Assembly (NCBI RefSeq): GCF_002959895.1
Contig: NZ_PPDD01000002.1
Location: 62,001 to 126,000 of the forward strand
DNA: 64,000 nt
Direction: 5' to 3'
Origin: Veillonella infantium
GTDB lineage: Bacteria; Bacillota; Negativicutes; Veillonellales; Veillonellaceae
The position numbers were made by a program, and so were the translations under genes. The notes under the pieces were generated by a model, which made no database searches, was not told the DNA's origin, and saw only the letters and a program-made list of their open reading frames with translations. Positions within the stretch are counted from its first letter, which is position 1, and each line of letters begins with the position of its first letter. Shown one piece after another: positions 36,404-47,458 of this stretch.

Positions 36404-37975
36404 TTATTCTCCCAATAATTCACTAATGACACAGCCTATAGAAGTACTTACATCACTAGGTGTATATCCCCAAGTTTTCGTATCACTTAGTATATCTGCA
36501 CTGCGGCTATGTACATAGACCCCTAAAATGGCACTATCCTGTAAGGAATAGCCTTGGCTGATAAAGCCTGCAATGACTCCGGTTAATACATCCCCCATAC
36601 CGCCAGTTCCCATACCAGTGTTTCCGATAGTATTAACATATACTGTACCATCAGGTAGTGCCACAACAGAAGGAATTCCTTTTAGAACAAGTACTACCTG
36701 ATGAGCCTTAGCAAATGCTCGTGCCAATGTAATATAGTGACGTTCAATCCATTTTATAGGCAAATCAATAAGTCTACTAAATTCACCTAAATGAGGTGTC
36801 ATCACGCAATATGGTAACTGTCGTTCCATCTTATATATAGACTCAACCTTACCATCTCGCAATGCATCTTTATCTACAGATCCCACATGACCTAATGCAT
36901 ATAACGCATCAGCATCAATGACTAGAGCACCTTCATAGCAATCAATAACATGATTTACTAAATCCGGAATATCTATTGTACGTCCCAAACCGGGGCCAAT
37001 AGCAACTACTTGACGGCCTTCATAAATGGAGTGGTTTTCATTGATAGAGGTAACCATCACTTCTGGTATGATACGTCCTTGTACTGCCCGTTTAATTATC
37101 TCTGGAACACACAATGTAACTTTACCAGCACCACTATGAACAGCAGCTTCTGCAGCCAACATAGGGGCTCCCACCATATCACTAGAGCCACCAATAATTA
37201 GGGTATTTCCATTTACTCCTTTATGAGCCATTGGAACTCGATAATTAATTAGTGTTTCTGCTAAATCTGAATCAATAGTTATAGTGCTATCACGATTAAC
37301 TAATACTTGCTGCCACGGAGCTCCTAAAGGGGCAACAATAACTGTTCCTCCTATAGCCTTGCCAGGATACAATAATAGACCTTGTTTTATCGCACCAAAG
37401 GTTACTGTATAATCATAAGACAATGTGCCCTCTGAGATTTGACCAGCAGTTGCATCAACACCTGCAGGTACATCAATAGCCCACAAATCAAAATTATATT
37501 GACTACGCATAGTATCAATAACGTGCAATATATCTATTGTGGTATCTCGAAGACGTCCAGCTAACCCTGTTCCCATAATGCCTTCTACAACTATAGCTAC
37601 ATTTGACCAATCATTAAAATCATCAAACATATCAATGATACAGCCCATTGCTTCACATCTCTTGAGTTGAACTGCAAAAAGGTCGCTACATTTGCTCGTA
37701 TCACCTACTAGTGCAATTTGTACAGGTACACCTTGCTCTAAAAGATGACGAGCTGCTACAAGGCCATCTGCCCCATTATTACCTGTGCCACAGATAAATA
37801 GTACAAAACTATTGATAGAACGTGCATTATCTAAGGAAAACAAGTCATATTGTCCCCACAAAGCATCCACAATGCCACGTCCTGCATTTTCCATTAAAAT
37901 TTCTAACGAGACACCTAATTGCTTAGGTACTTCTTGATCTATATATCGAGCATCTTCAGTTGTTAATATTTGCAT
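36404..37975 (-). CDS. nnr: Bifunctional NAD(P)HX epimerase/dehydratase
   Basis: Repairs hydrated NADH/NADPH (523 residues). The N-terminal YjeF_N epimerase domain (about 1-215) has FICGTGNNGADGLVAARHL. The C-terminal ribokinase-like dehydratase (about 230-523) has GPGLGR, MTPHLGEFSRL and GNTGMGTGGMGDVLTG. ATG at 37975 has AAGGAG seven bases upstream, inside the acpS end. It lies one base after acpS, a common pairing in bacteria, and two bases before the metallo-hydrolase gene. Confidence 0.95.
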   Translation of the reverse strand: MQILTTEDARYIDQEVPKQLGVSLEILMENAGRGIVDALWGQYDLFSLDNARSINSFVLFICGTGNNGADGLVAARHLLEQGVPVQIALVGDTSKCSDLFAVQLKRCEAMGCIIDMFDDFNDWSNVAIVVEGIMGTGLAGRLRDTTIDILHVIDTMRSQYNFDLWAIDVPAGVDATAGQISEGTLSYDYTVTFGAIKQGLLLYPGKAIGGTVIVAPLGAPWQQVLVNRDSTITIDSDLAETLINYRVPMAHKGVNGNTLIIGGSSDMVGAPMLAAEAAVHSGAGKVTLCVPEIIKRAVQGRIIPEVMVTSINENHSIYEGRQVVAIGPGLGRTIDIPDLVNHVIDCYEGALVIDADALYALGHVGSVDKDALRDGKVESIYKMERQLPYCVMTPHLGEFSRLIDLPIKWIERHYITLARAFAKAHQVVLVLKGIPSVVALPDGTVYVNTIGNTGMGTGGMGDVLTGVIAGFISQGYSLQDSAILGVYVHSRSADILSDTKTWGYTPSDVSTSIGCVISELLGE

Positions 37976-37976
37976 C

Positions 37977-38348
37977 TTATGCTCCTTCAAGTATAACTGT
38001 ACTCATTGCATATGCTTTGCAATGACTAATCGACACATGTGTATCCGTATAGCCTAATGTTTCATAAATATCTTTAAAAGTATCTTGTAAACGAATTAAG
38101 GGAGCCCCTAATTCATCATGACCGATTTCTATATCTTGCCAAGATCCATGACGCATTCCCGTACCTAATGCTTTAATGAAAGCCTCTTTAGCGGCATATA
38201 TACCGGCATAAGACTCGTAACGCCCCTTATTTCGACTTTCACAATAATCAATCTCATGAGGCGTATATACACGGTCGCGAAATGATTGAGATTTCTCTAA
38301 AGCTTGACGGATGCGGTCAATTTCTATAATATCATTCCCTAATTTCAT
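37977..38348 (-). CDS. acpS: Holo-[acyl-carrier-protein] synthase
   Basis: Transfers 4'-phosphopantetheine from CoA to acyl carrier protein (123 residues). Signature segments are LGNDIIEIDRIRQAL at the start and the catalytic AAKEAFIKALGTG (about 52-64). It heads the acpS-nnr-metallohydrolase transcript. Confidence 0.95.
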   Translation of the reverse strand: MKLGNDIIEIDRIRQALEKSQSFRDRVYTPHEIDYCESRNKGRYESYAGIYAAKEAFIKALGTGMRHGSWQDIEIGHDELGAPLIRLQDTFKDIYETLGYTDTHVSISHCKAYAMSTVILEGA

Positions 38349-38416
38349 AATAACTCCTAAATTACCCTAACATATATATTATACACTCTTAAAGTGGATA
38401 AAAACATAGATAAAAT

Positions 38417-39208
38417 CTAGGCATTTACAGAGAATGGCAATGTGGCTAGACTGTAAATTTCTACCTTACCTTTACGGTTAACCGCCACGTACATCTGACC
38501 ATTACGGTAATCCATATCCTCTACTTCCATTCCTGAAGTATAAGGACTTATATTCTTTACTATGCCTTCATTATCGACGAAAACGAAGGTCGTTAAGGTT
38601 GTAAAAATAGTGTTACCATTAGCAGCATAAGCACCATTATTATTTAAGTCGGTATGCTCTGCATCAATCTTATACGTTTTTACCTTATTAAAATTTGAAT
38701 CATAGTAGTTAATAGTACGATGAGAATTTGTTAAAGGCACAATCGACACATATTCATTACGGTCTTTATCAAAGGCAAAATTAAATACCTTTTCTTTCAA
38801 TTTAATAGGCGCTTCAACAATCATACTATCCGCCTCTATAGGCGTAACAATAAATCCATCTACAACAGCATTAGTAGTATAGTAGCGATTGTTATTCGGA
38901 TTATAGGTTAATGTATTCATATGACCTAATAAACGTTTTTGACTATATTCATACTTAGCAACCACTTGCAACGTTGTGGGATTAATTTCATAAATAATTT
39001 GCTTTGTATTATCAGCATTTATACATGCGAGGACAAATACATCTTTTTTTGAGTTATAACAAAAGCCTTGGCACTGATTAACAGAACTATCTAATGGTAT
39101 CTCCGCCAATCGTGTTAACGGCAAAGGCATTTGGACCGCACTTACAGGTTGTGCAAGCTTTGGTATATCAAAGACATTAGCAATATAATCAATCACACCT
39201 TGATCCAT
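38417..39208 (-). CDS. Unrecognised protein, beta-propeller-like repeats
   Basis: 263-residue protein of unknown function without signal peptide or transmembrane segment. From about residue 48 it has repeated short beta-strand patterns (YNSKKDVFVLACI, YNPNNNRYYTTNA, FDKDRNEYVSIV, YRNGQMYVAV) spaced 45-60 residues apart. This suggests a small beta-propeller. It is Asn/Tyr/Thr-rich compared with its neighbours, as seen in some surface or phage-derived proteins, but no phage genes surround it. ATG follows GAGGTG. It stands alone between acpS and the tRNA-Leu terminator and may have been acquired. Confidence 0.6.
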   Translation of the reverse strand: MDQGVIDYIANVFDIPKLAQPVSAVQMPLPLTRLAEIPLDSSVNQCQGFCYNSKKDVFVLACINADNTKQIIYEINPTTLQVVAKYEYSQKRLLGHMNTLTYNPNNNRYYTTNAVVDGFIVTPIEADSMIVEAPIKLKEKVFNFAFDKDRNEYVSIVPLTNSHRTINYYDSNFNKVKTYKIDAEHTDLNNNGAYAANGNTIFTTLTTFVFVDNEGIVKNISPYTSGMEVEDMDYRNGQMYVAVNRKGKVEIYSLATLPFSVNA

Positions 39209-39271
39209 ATTATCACCTCAATCAAACAAAAATGTATATAATCGTATATTAATTCATAAATATAAATATAT

Positions 39272-39307
39272 AAAAAATAGGCGGTAAGACAAAAGTCTTA
39301 CCGCCTA
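39272..39307 (-). terminator. Terminator after tRNA-Leu
   Basis: Perfect 13-base arms TAGGCGGTAAGAC / GTCTTACCGCCTA with an AAAA loop and a T-rich tail, four bases beyond the CCA end of the tRNA. Confidence 0.9.
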
Positions 39308-39311
39308 AAGT

Positions 39312-39395
39312 TGGTGCCGGAGGTGGGACTTGAACCCACACGGTGTTACCCGCTTGATTTTGAGTCAAGTGCGTCTGCCATTCCGCCACTCCGGC
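39312..39395 (-). tRNA. tRNA-Leu (anticodon CAA)
   Basis: 84-base class II tRNA. Acceptor stem GCCGGAG / CTCCGGC; anticodon arm CTTGA-CTCAAAA-TCAAG gives anticodon CAA reading UUG. A variable arm follows, then the T arm (GTGGG-TTCAAGT-CCCAC). The CCA end is encoded. It has its own promoter and terminator. Confidence 0.97.
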
Positions 39396-39412
39396 GTCTC
39401 GGAACATTTGTT

Positions 39413-39441
39413 ATTATACAGATATCCCAAAACAATGTCAA
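39413..39441 (-). promoter_or_regulatory. Promoter of tRNA-Leu
   Basis: Perfect minus-strand -35 TTGACA (39441-39436) and -10 TATAAT (39418-39413), spacer 17. It sits nine bases beyond the surE stop codon. Confidence 0.85.
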
Positions 39442-39449
39442 CACATTTT

Positions 39450-40211
39450 TTATATTTTATCTAAAATATTTTGAACCGTCTCCATACCGATGTCACATTG
39501 TTGCTTCCACGTAAGAGCTACACCTGTTATATAGCCTTTACGAGCATATTCCACATCAGTAGGAACACTTTCAGCACCATAATCTAGCTCGCCTGCCAAC
39601 CAATAGTAATCCTGCCCTCTTGAGTTAATGCGAGCATCAATAATATTGCTATAAGTTTGTAAACCTTGGCTAACCATTTTAAAATGATCCCAATCACATA
39701 CGCCACGTAACGGAAAGTTCACATTTAATAGGCCATCAAAATTCCCTTTCACATAAATTTTTTCTATCAATTCATGGATAAAGGGATGCATTTCATCCCC
39801 TCGTTCAGGAGAATATCGTTCCACAGATAATGCTAACCCTGGAATGCCATAAAAACAACTTTCCATAGCAGCAGATACAGTACCAGAATATAGCACATCT
39901 GAGCCCAGATTAAAGCCATGGTTAATACCTGAAATCACAAGATCAGGCATATCATCACTCAATAAATAACTAAGGCCAAACTTCATGCAATCAGAAGGAG
40001 TTCCCGTTAGAGCATAAAGGCGAGGATTTTCATCCTCGCCATTGTACGCGTCTAATTTTAAAGGAATCTCAGTCGTCAATGCATGGGATTTAGCACTTTG
40101 CTCATTTGCAGGTGCTACAACGGTAATTCGATAATATTGACTTAAGTACGATGCAAGACGGCGTAAACCATCTGCTAAAATACCATCATCATTACACATT
40201 AAAATATGCAT
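39450..40211 (-). CDS. surE: 5'/3'-nucleotidase SurE
   Basis: Metal-dependent nucleoside-monophosphate phosphatase (253 residues). The SurE start MHILMCNDDGI carries the Asp pair; SGINHGFNLGSDVLYSGTVSAA (about 92-113) and GIPGLALS complete the family pattern. ATG at 40211 follows GGAG. It is the last gene of guaB-tagA-psd-pssA-GT2-surE. Confidence 0.95.
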   Translation of the reverse strand: MHILMCNDDGILADGLRRLASYLSQYYRITVVAPANEQSAKSHALTTEIPLKLDAYNGEDENPRLYALTGTPSDCMKFGLSYLLSDDMPDLVISGINHGFNLGSDVLYSGTVSAAMESCFYGIPGLALSVERYSPERGDEMHPFIHELIEKIYVKGNFDGLLNVNFPLRGVCDWDHFKMVSQGLQTYSNIIDARINSRGQDYYWLAGELDYGAESVPTDVEYARKGYITGVALTWKQQCDIGMETVQNILDKI

Positions 40212-40228
40212 AGTCACTCCTACAGATT

Positions 40229-41491
40229 CTATTTTTTATTCTTATTCATATTGCCCATACGTGTTAATTTCACGTCATTCAAACCAACAGCTCGCGTATG
40301 AACTGTATGAGACCATTCCTTATTATGACGACGGAACCAACCTAAAATATTTACAGGAACCCAAGAGTATACAAAAATTGGATATAACAAATAGTAGAAC
40401 CAAATTTTAGGTGGAACTTTAATTTTTAACAACACAATAAGTGGGAACAAATATTGACCAATACCGATAATTTGCCATACAGACATCGGCATAATTTGAT
40501 ATAAAATATTTGTATAAATCGGCACATATGCATTGATATATGAAAATACTAAATATATAGTTGTCAACAACAAGAAATAAGGCTGACTAACTTGTAAAAT
40601 GCCATCTAGGATAACGATATTTCCTTGTTTAATACCTGCGGCAAATAATTTAGGAATATATCGATCCGCACAGTCAAATTGACCTTGTGCCCAACGTAAA
40701 CGTTGTTTACAAGAAGCCATCATAGTCGTAACTTTTTCATCATACACAATGGCATCGTGAGCCCAAGTAGTTTTAAGACCATGTGTTAATAGCTTCATAG
40801 AGAATTCCATATCCTCAGTCAAGCTATTACAATCCCAGCCATATTCACGGATGATAGATGTGCGTATACACATACCAGTACCACCTAGTGCTGTGGACAA
40901 GCCAATGCGGTATTTTGCTAAATGCCACATATGATTAACCATCCAAAACATGATGGAAAATGTACCCGCAACCCAAGAGTCTGTTGGGTTTTTAGAGTTC
41001 AAATAACCTTGAATTACAGACTCACCTTTTTCAAGATGATCATTCATTTCTAACATAAATTGAGGATGTACTAAATTATCGGCATCAAAGATAAGAAAGG
41101 CATCATATTTCCGATCCATTTTTTCCACACGATCAAACATCCACCCCATGGCATAGCCTTTGCCTACTTCTTCTTTATTGAATCGTTCATGTACATTGGC
41201 ACCAGCGGCACTTGCTACCTCAGCAGTCTTATCTGTACAGTTATCGGCAACAACAAAGATATCGTACAACTCATCAGGATAGTCCAAACTACGTAAGTTT
41301 TTTACTAACTCACCAACTACGGCTTCCTCATTATGAGCACACACAACGATAGCAAAGGAATTTTTAGGGGTATAGTTTTTATGTACTCGAGACCGCCACA
41401 TACCAATTACGGCGAGCACAAAATAATAAACCGTATAAATTACGATTATTACCTGCATAGGGATCAATATCAGATCCAGTAGGTAATTCAT
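40229..41491 (-). CDS. Membrane-bound family 2 glycosyltransferase
   Basis: Processive-type GT2 enzyme (420 residues). One N-terminal transmembrane helix (about 5-28), a cytoplasmic GT-A domain (about 45-270) with NEEAVVGELVKNL, the metal site FDADN, acceptor motif TEDMEFSMKL and QRLRWAQGQ (the QxxRW signature of synthases such as BcsA and HAS), then about three C-terminal helices. The polymer or lipid product is not evident; association with psd, pssA and a TagA-type transferase points to envelope glycolipid or polysaccharide. ATG at 41491 has GGAGG eight bases upstream. It begins 19 bases after pssA. Confidence 0.87.
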   Translation of the reverse strand: MNYLLDLILIPMQVIIVIYTVYYFVLAVIGMWRSRVHKNYTPKNSFAIVVCAHNEEAVVGELVKNLRSLDYPDELYDIFVVADNCTDKTAEVASAAGANVHERFNKEEVGKGYAMGWMFDRVEKMDRKYDAFLIFDADNLVHPQFMLEMNDHLEKGESVIQGYLNSKNPTDSWVAGTFSIMFWMVNHMWHLAKYRIGLSTALGGTGMCIRTSIIREYGWDCNSLTEDMEFSMKLLTHGLKTTWAHDAIVYDEKVTTMMASCKQRLRWAQGQFDCADRYIPKLFAAGIKQGNIVILDGILQVSQPYFLLLTTIYLVFSYINAYVPIYTNILYQIMPMSVWQIIGIGQYLFPLIVLLKIKVPPKIWFYYLLYPIFVYSWVPVNILGWFRRHNKEWSHTVHTRAVGLNDVKLTRMGNMNKNKK

Positions 41492-41510
41492 ACTATTATC
41501 CTCCACACAC

Positions 41511-42182
41511 TTATTTACGCACTATATTTAACGCCCCATTAACAAGGCCAAATACTACATAACCAGCAAAGATCATTACTGCCCATGTATGCCAATCATA
41601 TACGAGACAAGCTATGACAAAAATAGCAGTTAGTACAATGGAAAGTTTATTAATATAGATTGCAGTTTTACCTTTGAAGTCTGGGTATTTTACTTCACTA
41701 ACCATTAAGAAGCCTACACCAATCATGCAAACTACTAATACAAATTGAGGAACCTCTACACCACTCAATACGTAGGTAGCCGCCAAGCAACCTGCAGCCG
41801 GAATTGGCAATCCTTCAAAGTAACCATGAACTTCTTCGGTTTTAATGTTAAAGCGAGCAAGACGGAATGCGCCCAATACAGCAAATACTAATAATGGTAC
41901 ATAGGCAATCCATCCCAAACCATAAAGCTCTTTCATATATAACATATAAGCTGGTGCTACACCAAAGCCTACAACATCTGACAAAGAGTCTAATTCACGA
42001 CCCATAGGTCCTGCCACACCTAAAGCTCTTGCTACACGACCATCTAAACCATCAGCAACTAAGGATAATAGTACGCAGATAGCAGCATAGAAGGTATTCC
42101 CTGTGGCAGAGAATGTGATACCTAGAACACCAAAAGCTAAATTAGCACTGGTAAACAAATTTGGAATAATAGATTTATTCAT
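41511..42182 (-). CDS. pssA: CDP-diacylglycerol--serine O-phosphatidyltransferase
   Basis: Integral membrane CDP-alcohol phosphatidyltransferase making phosphatidylserine (223 residues, about six hydrophobic segments). The catalytic signature DGLDGRVARALG...GRELDSLSD (about 46-73) has all the required Asp, Gly and Arg residues. ATG at 42182 has GGGAGG seven bases upstream and overlaps psd by eight bases. With Psd it forms the phosphatidylethanolamine branch. Confidence 0.94.
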   Translation of the reverse strand: MNKSIIPNLFTSANLAFGVLGITFSATGNTFYAAICVLLSLVADGLDGRVARALGVAGPMGRELDSLSDVVGFGVAPAYMLYMKELYGLGWIAYVPLLVFAVLGAFRLARFNIKTEEVHGYFEGLPIPAAGCLAATYVLSGVEVPQFVLVVCMIGVGFLMVSEVKYPDFKGKTAIYINKLSIVLTAIFVIACLVYDWHTWAVMIFAGYVVFGLVNGALNIVRK

Positions 42183-42816
42183 GACGCAACCTCCCGATAA
42201 CAGTGTCTCCACCTGTAATATGTTGACCTTTTTCCACGAACAACTCTACATCCTTATCCATGTAGATTTCAGTACAAGAACCGAATTTAATCATCCCGTA
42301 CAATTGGCCGCGTTCAAGCACGCTATCAAGGTCTGTCCAAGATACGATACGACGCGCTAAAAGGCCTGCAATTTGTGTTACCAATACGGAAGTGCGATCA
42401 TTTTCAATACAAATAGTATGACGTTCATTTTCAAAACCTACACTATCTTTAAAAGCAGGCAAGAAACTACCCATTGTGTAGTGACGGTATGTAATTTTAC
42501 CATCAATAGGCGCACGATTAGCATGTACGTCAAAAACAGATAGGAAAATAGTTACTTTTTTACACTCTTTATGTAAGTAAATATCTTCGTATACATCAGA
42601 AATATCCATAATTTTACCATCCGCTGGAGATAAAATTAAATCTGGATCTTGAGGGATTACACGTTTAGGATTTCTAAAGAAATTGACGAAAAATAATGCC
42701 AGAATAAATGAAATAATCGCAATTACATAATGTCCTAAAAATCCTAATACCACCGCGATAATGAGCATAGCCCCTATCAGTGGAAACCCTTCCTTAATTA
42801 TTGGTCCTGTAGGCAC
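42175..42816 (-). CDS. psd: Phosphatidylserine decarboxylase, short form
   Basis: Pyruvoyl enzyme producing phosphatidylethanolamine (213 residues, the short PSD-A type). Two N-terminal hydrophobic segments (about 10-47) are followed by SPADGKIMDI (about 64-73), DVHANRAPIDG (about 95-105) and the self-cleavage region KFGSCTEIYMD (about 177-187), in which the Ser becomes the pyruvoyl group. The start is GTG at 42816 with GGAGTG seven bases upstream. It overlaps pssA by eight bases, matching their sequential reactions. Confidence 0.93.
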   Translation of the reverse strand: MPTGPIIKEGFPLIGAMLIIAVVLGFLGHYVIAIISFILALFFVNFFRNPKRVIPQDPDLILSPADGKIMDISDVYEDIYLHKECKKVTIFLSVFDVHANRAPIDGKITYRHYTMGSFLPAFKDSVGFENERHTICIENDRTSVLVTQIAGLLARRIVSWTDLDSVLERGQLYGMIKFGSCTEIYMDKDVELFVEKGQHITGGDTVIGRLRHE

Positions 42817-42830
42817 GATTCAACACTCCT

Positions 42831-43553
42831 CTATTTATTTCTAATAACGGTCCACATAAACTTTGGAATAGCCAACATGCGGCCAATCCGTTGAGGTTCT
42901 AAATATAATCGATACAACCATTCGAGACGATTGCGTTGCATCCATTCTGGAGCCCGAGGAATATTACCTGCCAACACATCAAAGGAACCACCTATGCCGA
43001 TAGCAACAACGCCATCCAGGTGACTCAATTTTTCTGAAATCCATTGTTCTTGCTTTGGTACGCCTAAGGCAACAAAGACTAATTTTGCCTTAGACTCACT
43101 AATAGCTTTAACGATTTCTTGTTCCTCTGTGCTATCGAAGAATCCATCATGAATCCCTGCTATATTTAACGGTCCAACTTGGGCAGATAAATTATCAATT
43201 GCTCGTTGAGCAACACCAGGTGCTGCCCCTAAGCAGTATACAGGAATTTGCCGTTCAGCCGCAACTTTAAATAATCGTTTAGTTACGTCTACACCAGTTA
43301 CGCGTTCAGGAACATGTTCACCTTGACGCTCTGCAGCCCACAAAATGCCAGCCCCGTCAGGAACGACGAGACTAGCATTATTCAATATGGTGTGCAATGT
43401 AGGATTTTCATTTGCCAACATAACCATTTCTGCATTAGCCGTGGCTACTAAATGTAGTCCCGGCTCTTCAGTTAATTGTAAAATACGTTGGACAGCCTCA
43501 TCCATTGTTACACAATCGATAGGCACAGATAAAACAGAAATACGTTTATTCAA
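42831..43553 (-). CDS. WecG/TagA/CpsF family glycosyltransferase
   Basis: GT26-type sugar transferase (240 residues). In wall polymer pathways TagA adds ManNAc, and WecG a related sugar, to a lipid-linked GlcNAc. Family motifs: ATANAEMVMLANENP (about 37-51), PDGAGILWA (about 65-73), VFVALGVPKQEQWI and AIGIGGSFDVLAGNIPRAPEWMQRNRLEWLYRL (about 180-213). The start is TTG at 43553 with GGAG seven bases upstream. The acceptor and product in this organism are unknown. It lies between guaB and psd. Confidence 0.9.
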   Translation of the reverse strand: MNKRISVLSVPIDCVTMDEAVQRILQLTEEPGLHLVATANAEMVMLANENPTLHTILNNASLVVPDGAGILWAAERQGEHVPERVTGVDVTKRLFKVAAERQIPVYCLGAAPGVAQRAIDNLSAQVGPLNIAGIHDGFFDSTEEQEIVKAISESKAKLVFVALGVPKQEQWISEKLSHLDGVVAIGIGGSFDVLAGNIPRAPEWMQRNRLEWLYRLYLEPQRIGRMLAIPKFMWTVIRNK

Positions 43554-43568
43554 TGTAATACTCCATTA

Positions 43569-45097
<1,529 letters not shown>

Positions 45098-45098
45098 C

Positions 45099-45284
45099 TT
45101 AGCGTTCAGACCGCAAAATGCCGCCTTCCATATAATCATCTTTTTTCATATCTACGAAGATAATCTTTACTGCGTCAGCAGGTACATTAACGATATCAAC
45201 CGCAGCTTTAGTGATAGCTTCACCTAATTGTTTTTTTTGTTCTTTTGTGCGCCCTTCAACGAGCTCTACATGAATAAGTGGCAT
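45099..45284 (-). CDS. 4-oxalocrotonate tautomerase family protein
   Basis: 61-residue tautomerase subunit. Catalytic Pro follows the initiator Met (MPLIHVELVEGRTKEQK), which fixes the start at 45284 with GGAGG upstream, although the frame is open further upstream. The end KDDYMEGGILRSER is typical of the YwhB/DmpI-like group. The physiological substrate is unknown. It is monocistronic with its own promoter and a strong terminator. Confidence 0.93.
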   Translation of the reverse strand: MPLIHVELVEGRTKEQKKQLGEAITKAAVDIVNVPADAVKIIFVDMKKDDYMEGGILRSER

Positions 45285-45326
45285 ATTGACCTCCATAGAT
45301 GAAAATGAAATAAATTTGTTTGTTCT

Positions 45327-45355
45327 ATTATACGGTATGAGGAACAGATACACAA
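45327..45355 (-). promoter_or_regulatory. Promoter of the tautomerase gene
   Basis: Minus-strand -35 TTGTGT (45355-45350), -10 TATAAT (45332-45327), spacer 17. Confidence 0.6.
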
Positions 45356-45415
45356 GGGAAAAACCCAGATAAAATCTAATATTATCGCTACTTATGTACT
45401 TATTATTCCTACCTC

Positions 45416-47458
45416 TTAATTATACAATATTCTAAGAAATTTTTCACCAAATCTTTTTTCTAATTCTTCTTTCATTACAGATTCAAGTTTTTCCATTCCA
45501 TATTGACTTGCAAACTCTAGTACATCCTTGCGAGCCTGTACCAATATTTCAATATCTTTAATAATATTAGCAACCCGTAAATCAGGTAATCCTGATTGAG
45601 CTAAGCCAAATAATTGACCAGAACCACGAAGCAGTAAATCTTGCTCTGCTAGTTCAAAGCCATCCTGTGTGTGTTCCATCAATTTTAATCGCTCTTGGCT
45701 CACATCATTTTTAGAATCACTCACAAGAATGCAATAAGATTGATGAGATCCACGACCTACACGGCCACGTAACTGATGCAATTGAGATAGGCCAAAACGT
45801 TCTGCCCCTTCAATACACATAATGGTCGCATTTGGCACATTAACACCAACCTCGATAACGGTAGTGGAAACGAGCAATGAAATCTCACCCCTATGGAAGG
45901 CATTCATCACTTCATCCTTTTCACTTGGTTTCATGCGCCCGTGTACAAGACCAACTTCATAGGCCTTGTAAAAGTACTCTTTTAACTCCAGATATAATTC
46001 CTCAGCAGCTTGCAAGTCTAATTTCTCAGATTCTTCAACAAGTGGGCATACTACATAAACTTGACGACCTTCTGCCATCTCCTTGCCAAAGAATGTTCTT
46101 AATCGTTCCTTATACGAACTATCTACAACATAGGTTTTGACAGGTTTGCGTCCCGGTGGCATTTCTTTGATTAAGGATACTGCTAAATCACCATACACAG
46201 ATAATGTCATGGTTCGTGGAATTGGTGTAGCCGTCATGATGAGCACATGAGGATATGTCCCCTTTTGTTGCAATCGTGCCCGCTGCTCCACACCAAAGCG
46301 ATGTTGTTCATCAATGATAACAAGGCCTAAATTATGGAAGTTTACGCCCTCTTGAATAAGCGCATGAGTACCGATGATCATATTAATTGATCCATCTGCT
46401 AAACCTTCATAGATACGTTCTTTTTCTTTTCTTGTAGTGGATCCCGTTAATAATTCAATGGTAATACCTAAATTACAGCACACCTCTGTTATACCTTCAT
46501 AGTGTTGGGCAGCCAATATCTCAGTAGGAGCCATCAATGCCCCTTGGTACCCATTCTCGATGGCTTTCAACAAACTCAAGGTAGCTACAACCGTTTTACC
46601 GGAACCTACATCACCTTGCAATAATCGTTGCATAGGCCGTTCATCTTCCATATCGATACGAATGTCCTCTAATGCACGCTGTTGATCACCTGTTAAGGAG
46701 AACGGTAAATTTTCTATACACTGAGCCATTAAGTCTCCATTGGGACCCATCTTAGGACCTTTATGACATTGTTCTTTATTTCGTAACAATGCCAATCCAG
46801 ATTGCATAACAAATAACTCCTCATAAGCTAGTTGATGACGCGCCTCTTCATATCGCTCTGAAGACTCTGGGAAATGCATCATTTTAAATGCATCATAACG
46901 AGTCATATATTGATGTACTTCACGAACTTTAGCAGGCAAAATCTCTGGCAACTCATGATTAGCTGCAAACCAATTACGTACCGATGAGCGCACCACAAAT
47001 TGAGATACCCCATCTGCAAGAGCATAAATGGGAACGATACCACGATCAGGTTCTCCACCGTCTCCCAAATTTTCTATTTGGGGTGTATTCATTTGCATAG
47101 ACCCATATTGGAACTCTGCTTTACCATACGCATATAGACGCTGACCCTTTTTGTAAAAGTTCTTCTTATACCCTTGGTTAAATAGCACAATCTTTAAAGG
47201 ACCTGTACCATCTTCAATGACTACTTCTAAAATAGACAATCGAGGGCGAGGACGTTTTTCTTGTACAGCAATAACATTCCCAACCACACCACCAGTCATG
47301 CCAGACTTTAATTCACCAATTCTATAAATCGTACGGCGGTCTTCGTAGCTTCTAGGAAAATATGTCAACAACGATGTTACATTCGTAACCCCTAGCTTAT
47401 GTAATTGTTTCTCTCGACCAGGACCAATCCCCTTTATGGTCGTCAATCGTTCATCCAT
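45416..47458 (-). CDS. recG: ATP-dependent DNA helicase RecG
   Basis: Branch-migration helicase that rescues stalled replication forks (680 residues). An N-terminal wedge/OB domain (about 1-150) starts LTTIKGIGPGREKQLHKLG. The helicase core has Walker A GDVGSGKT (about 280), DEQH-type motif IIDEQHRFG (about 380), TATPIPRT and QLRGRVGRG (about 565). The TRG region is near the C-terminus. It appears to be a single-gene unit. Confidence 0.97.
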   Translation of the reverse strand: MDERLTTIKGIGPGREKQLHKLGVTNVTSLLTYFPRSYEDRRTIYRIGELKSGMTGGVVGNVIAVQEKRPRPRLSILEVVIEDGTGPLKIVLFNQGYKKNFYKKGQRLYAYGKAEFQYGSMQMNTPQIENLGDGGEPDRGIVPIYALADGVSQFVVRSSVRNWFAANHELPEILPAKVREVHQYMTRYDAFKMMHFPESSERYEEARHQLAYEELFVMQSGLALLRNKEQCHKGPKMGPNGDLMAQCIENLPFSLTGDQQRALEDIRIDMEDERPMQRLLQGDVGSGKTVVATLSLLKAIENGYQGALMAPTEILAAQHYEGITEVCCNLGITIELLTGSTTRKEKERIYEGLADGSINMIIGTHALIQEGVNFHNLGLVIIDEQHRFGVEQRARLQQKGTYPHVLIMTATPIPRTMTLSVYGDLAVSLIKEMPPGRKPVKTYVVDSSYKERLRTFFGKEMAEGRQVYVVCPLVEESEKLDLQAAEELYLELKEYFYKAYEVGLVHGRMKPSEKDEVMNAFHRGEISLLVSTTVIEVGVNVPNATIMCIEGAERFGLSQLHQLRGRVGRGSHQSYCILVSDSKNDVSQERLKLMEHTQDGFELAEQDLLLRGSGQLFGLAQSGLPDLRVANIIKDIEILVQARKDVLEFASQYGMEKLESVMKEELEKRFGEKFLRILYN

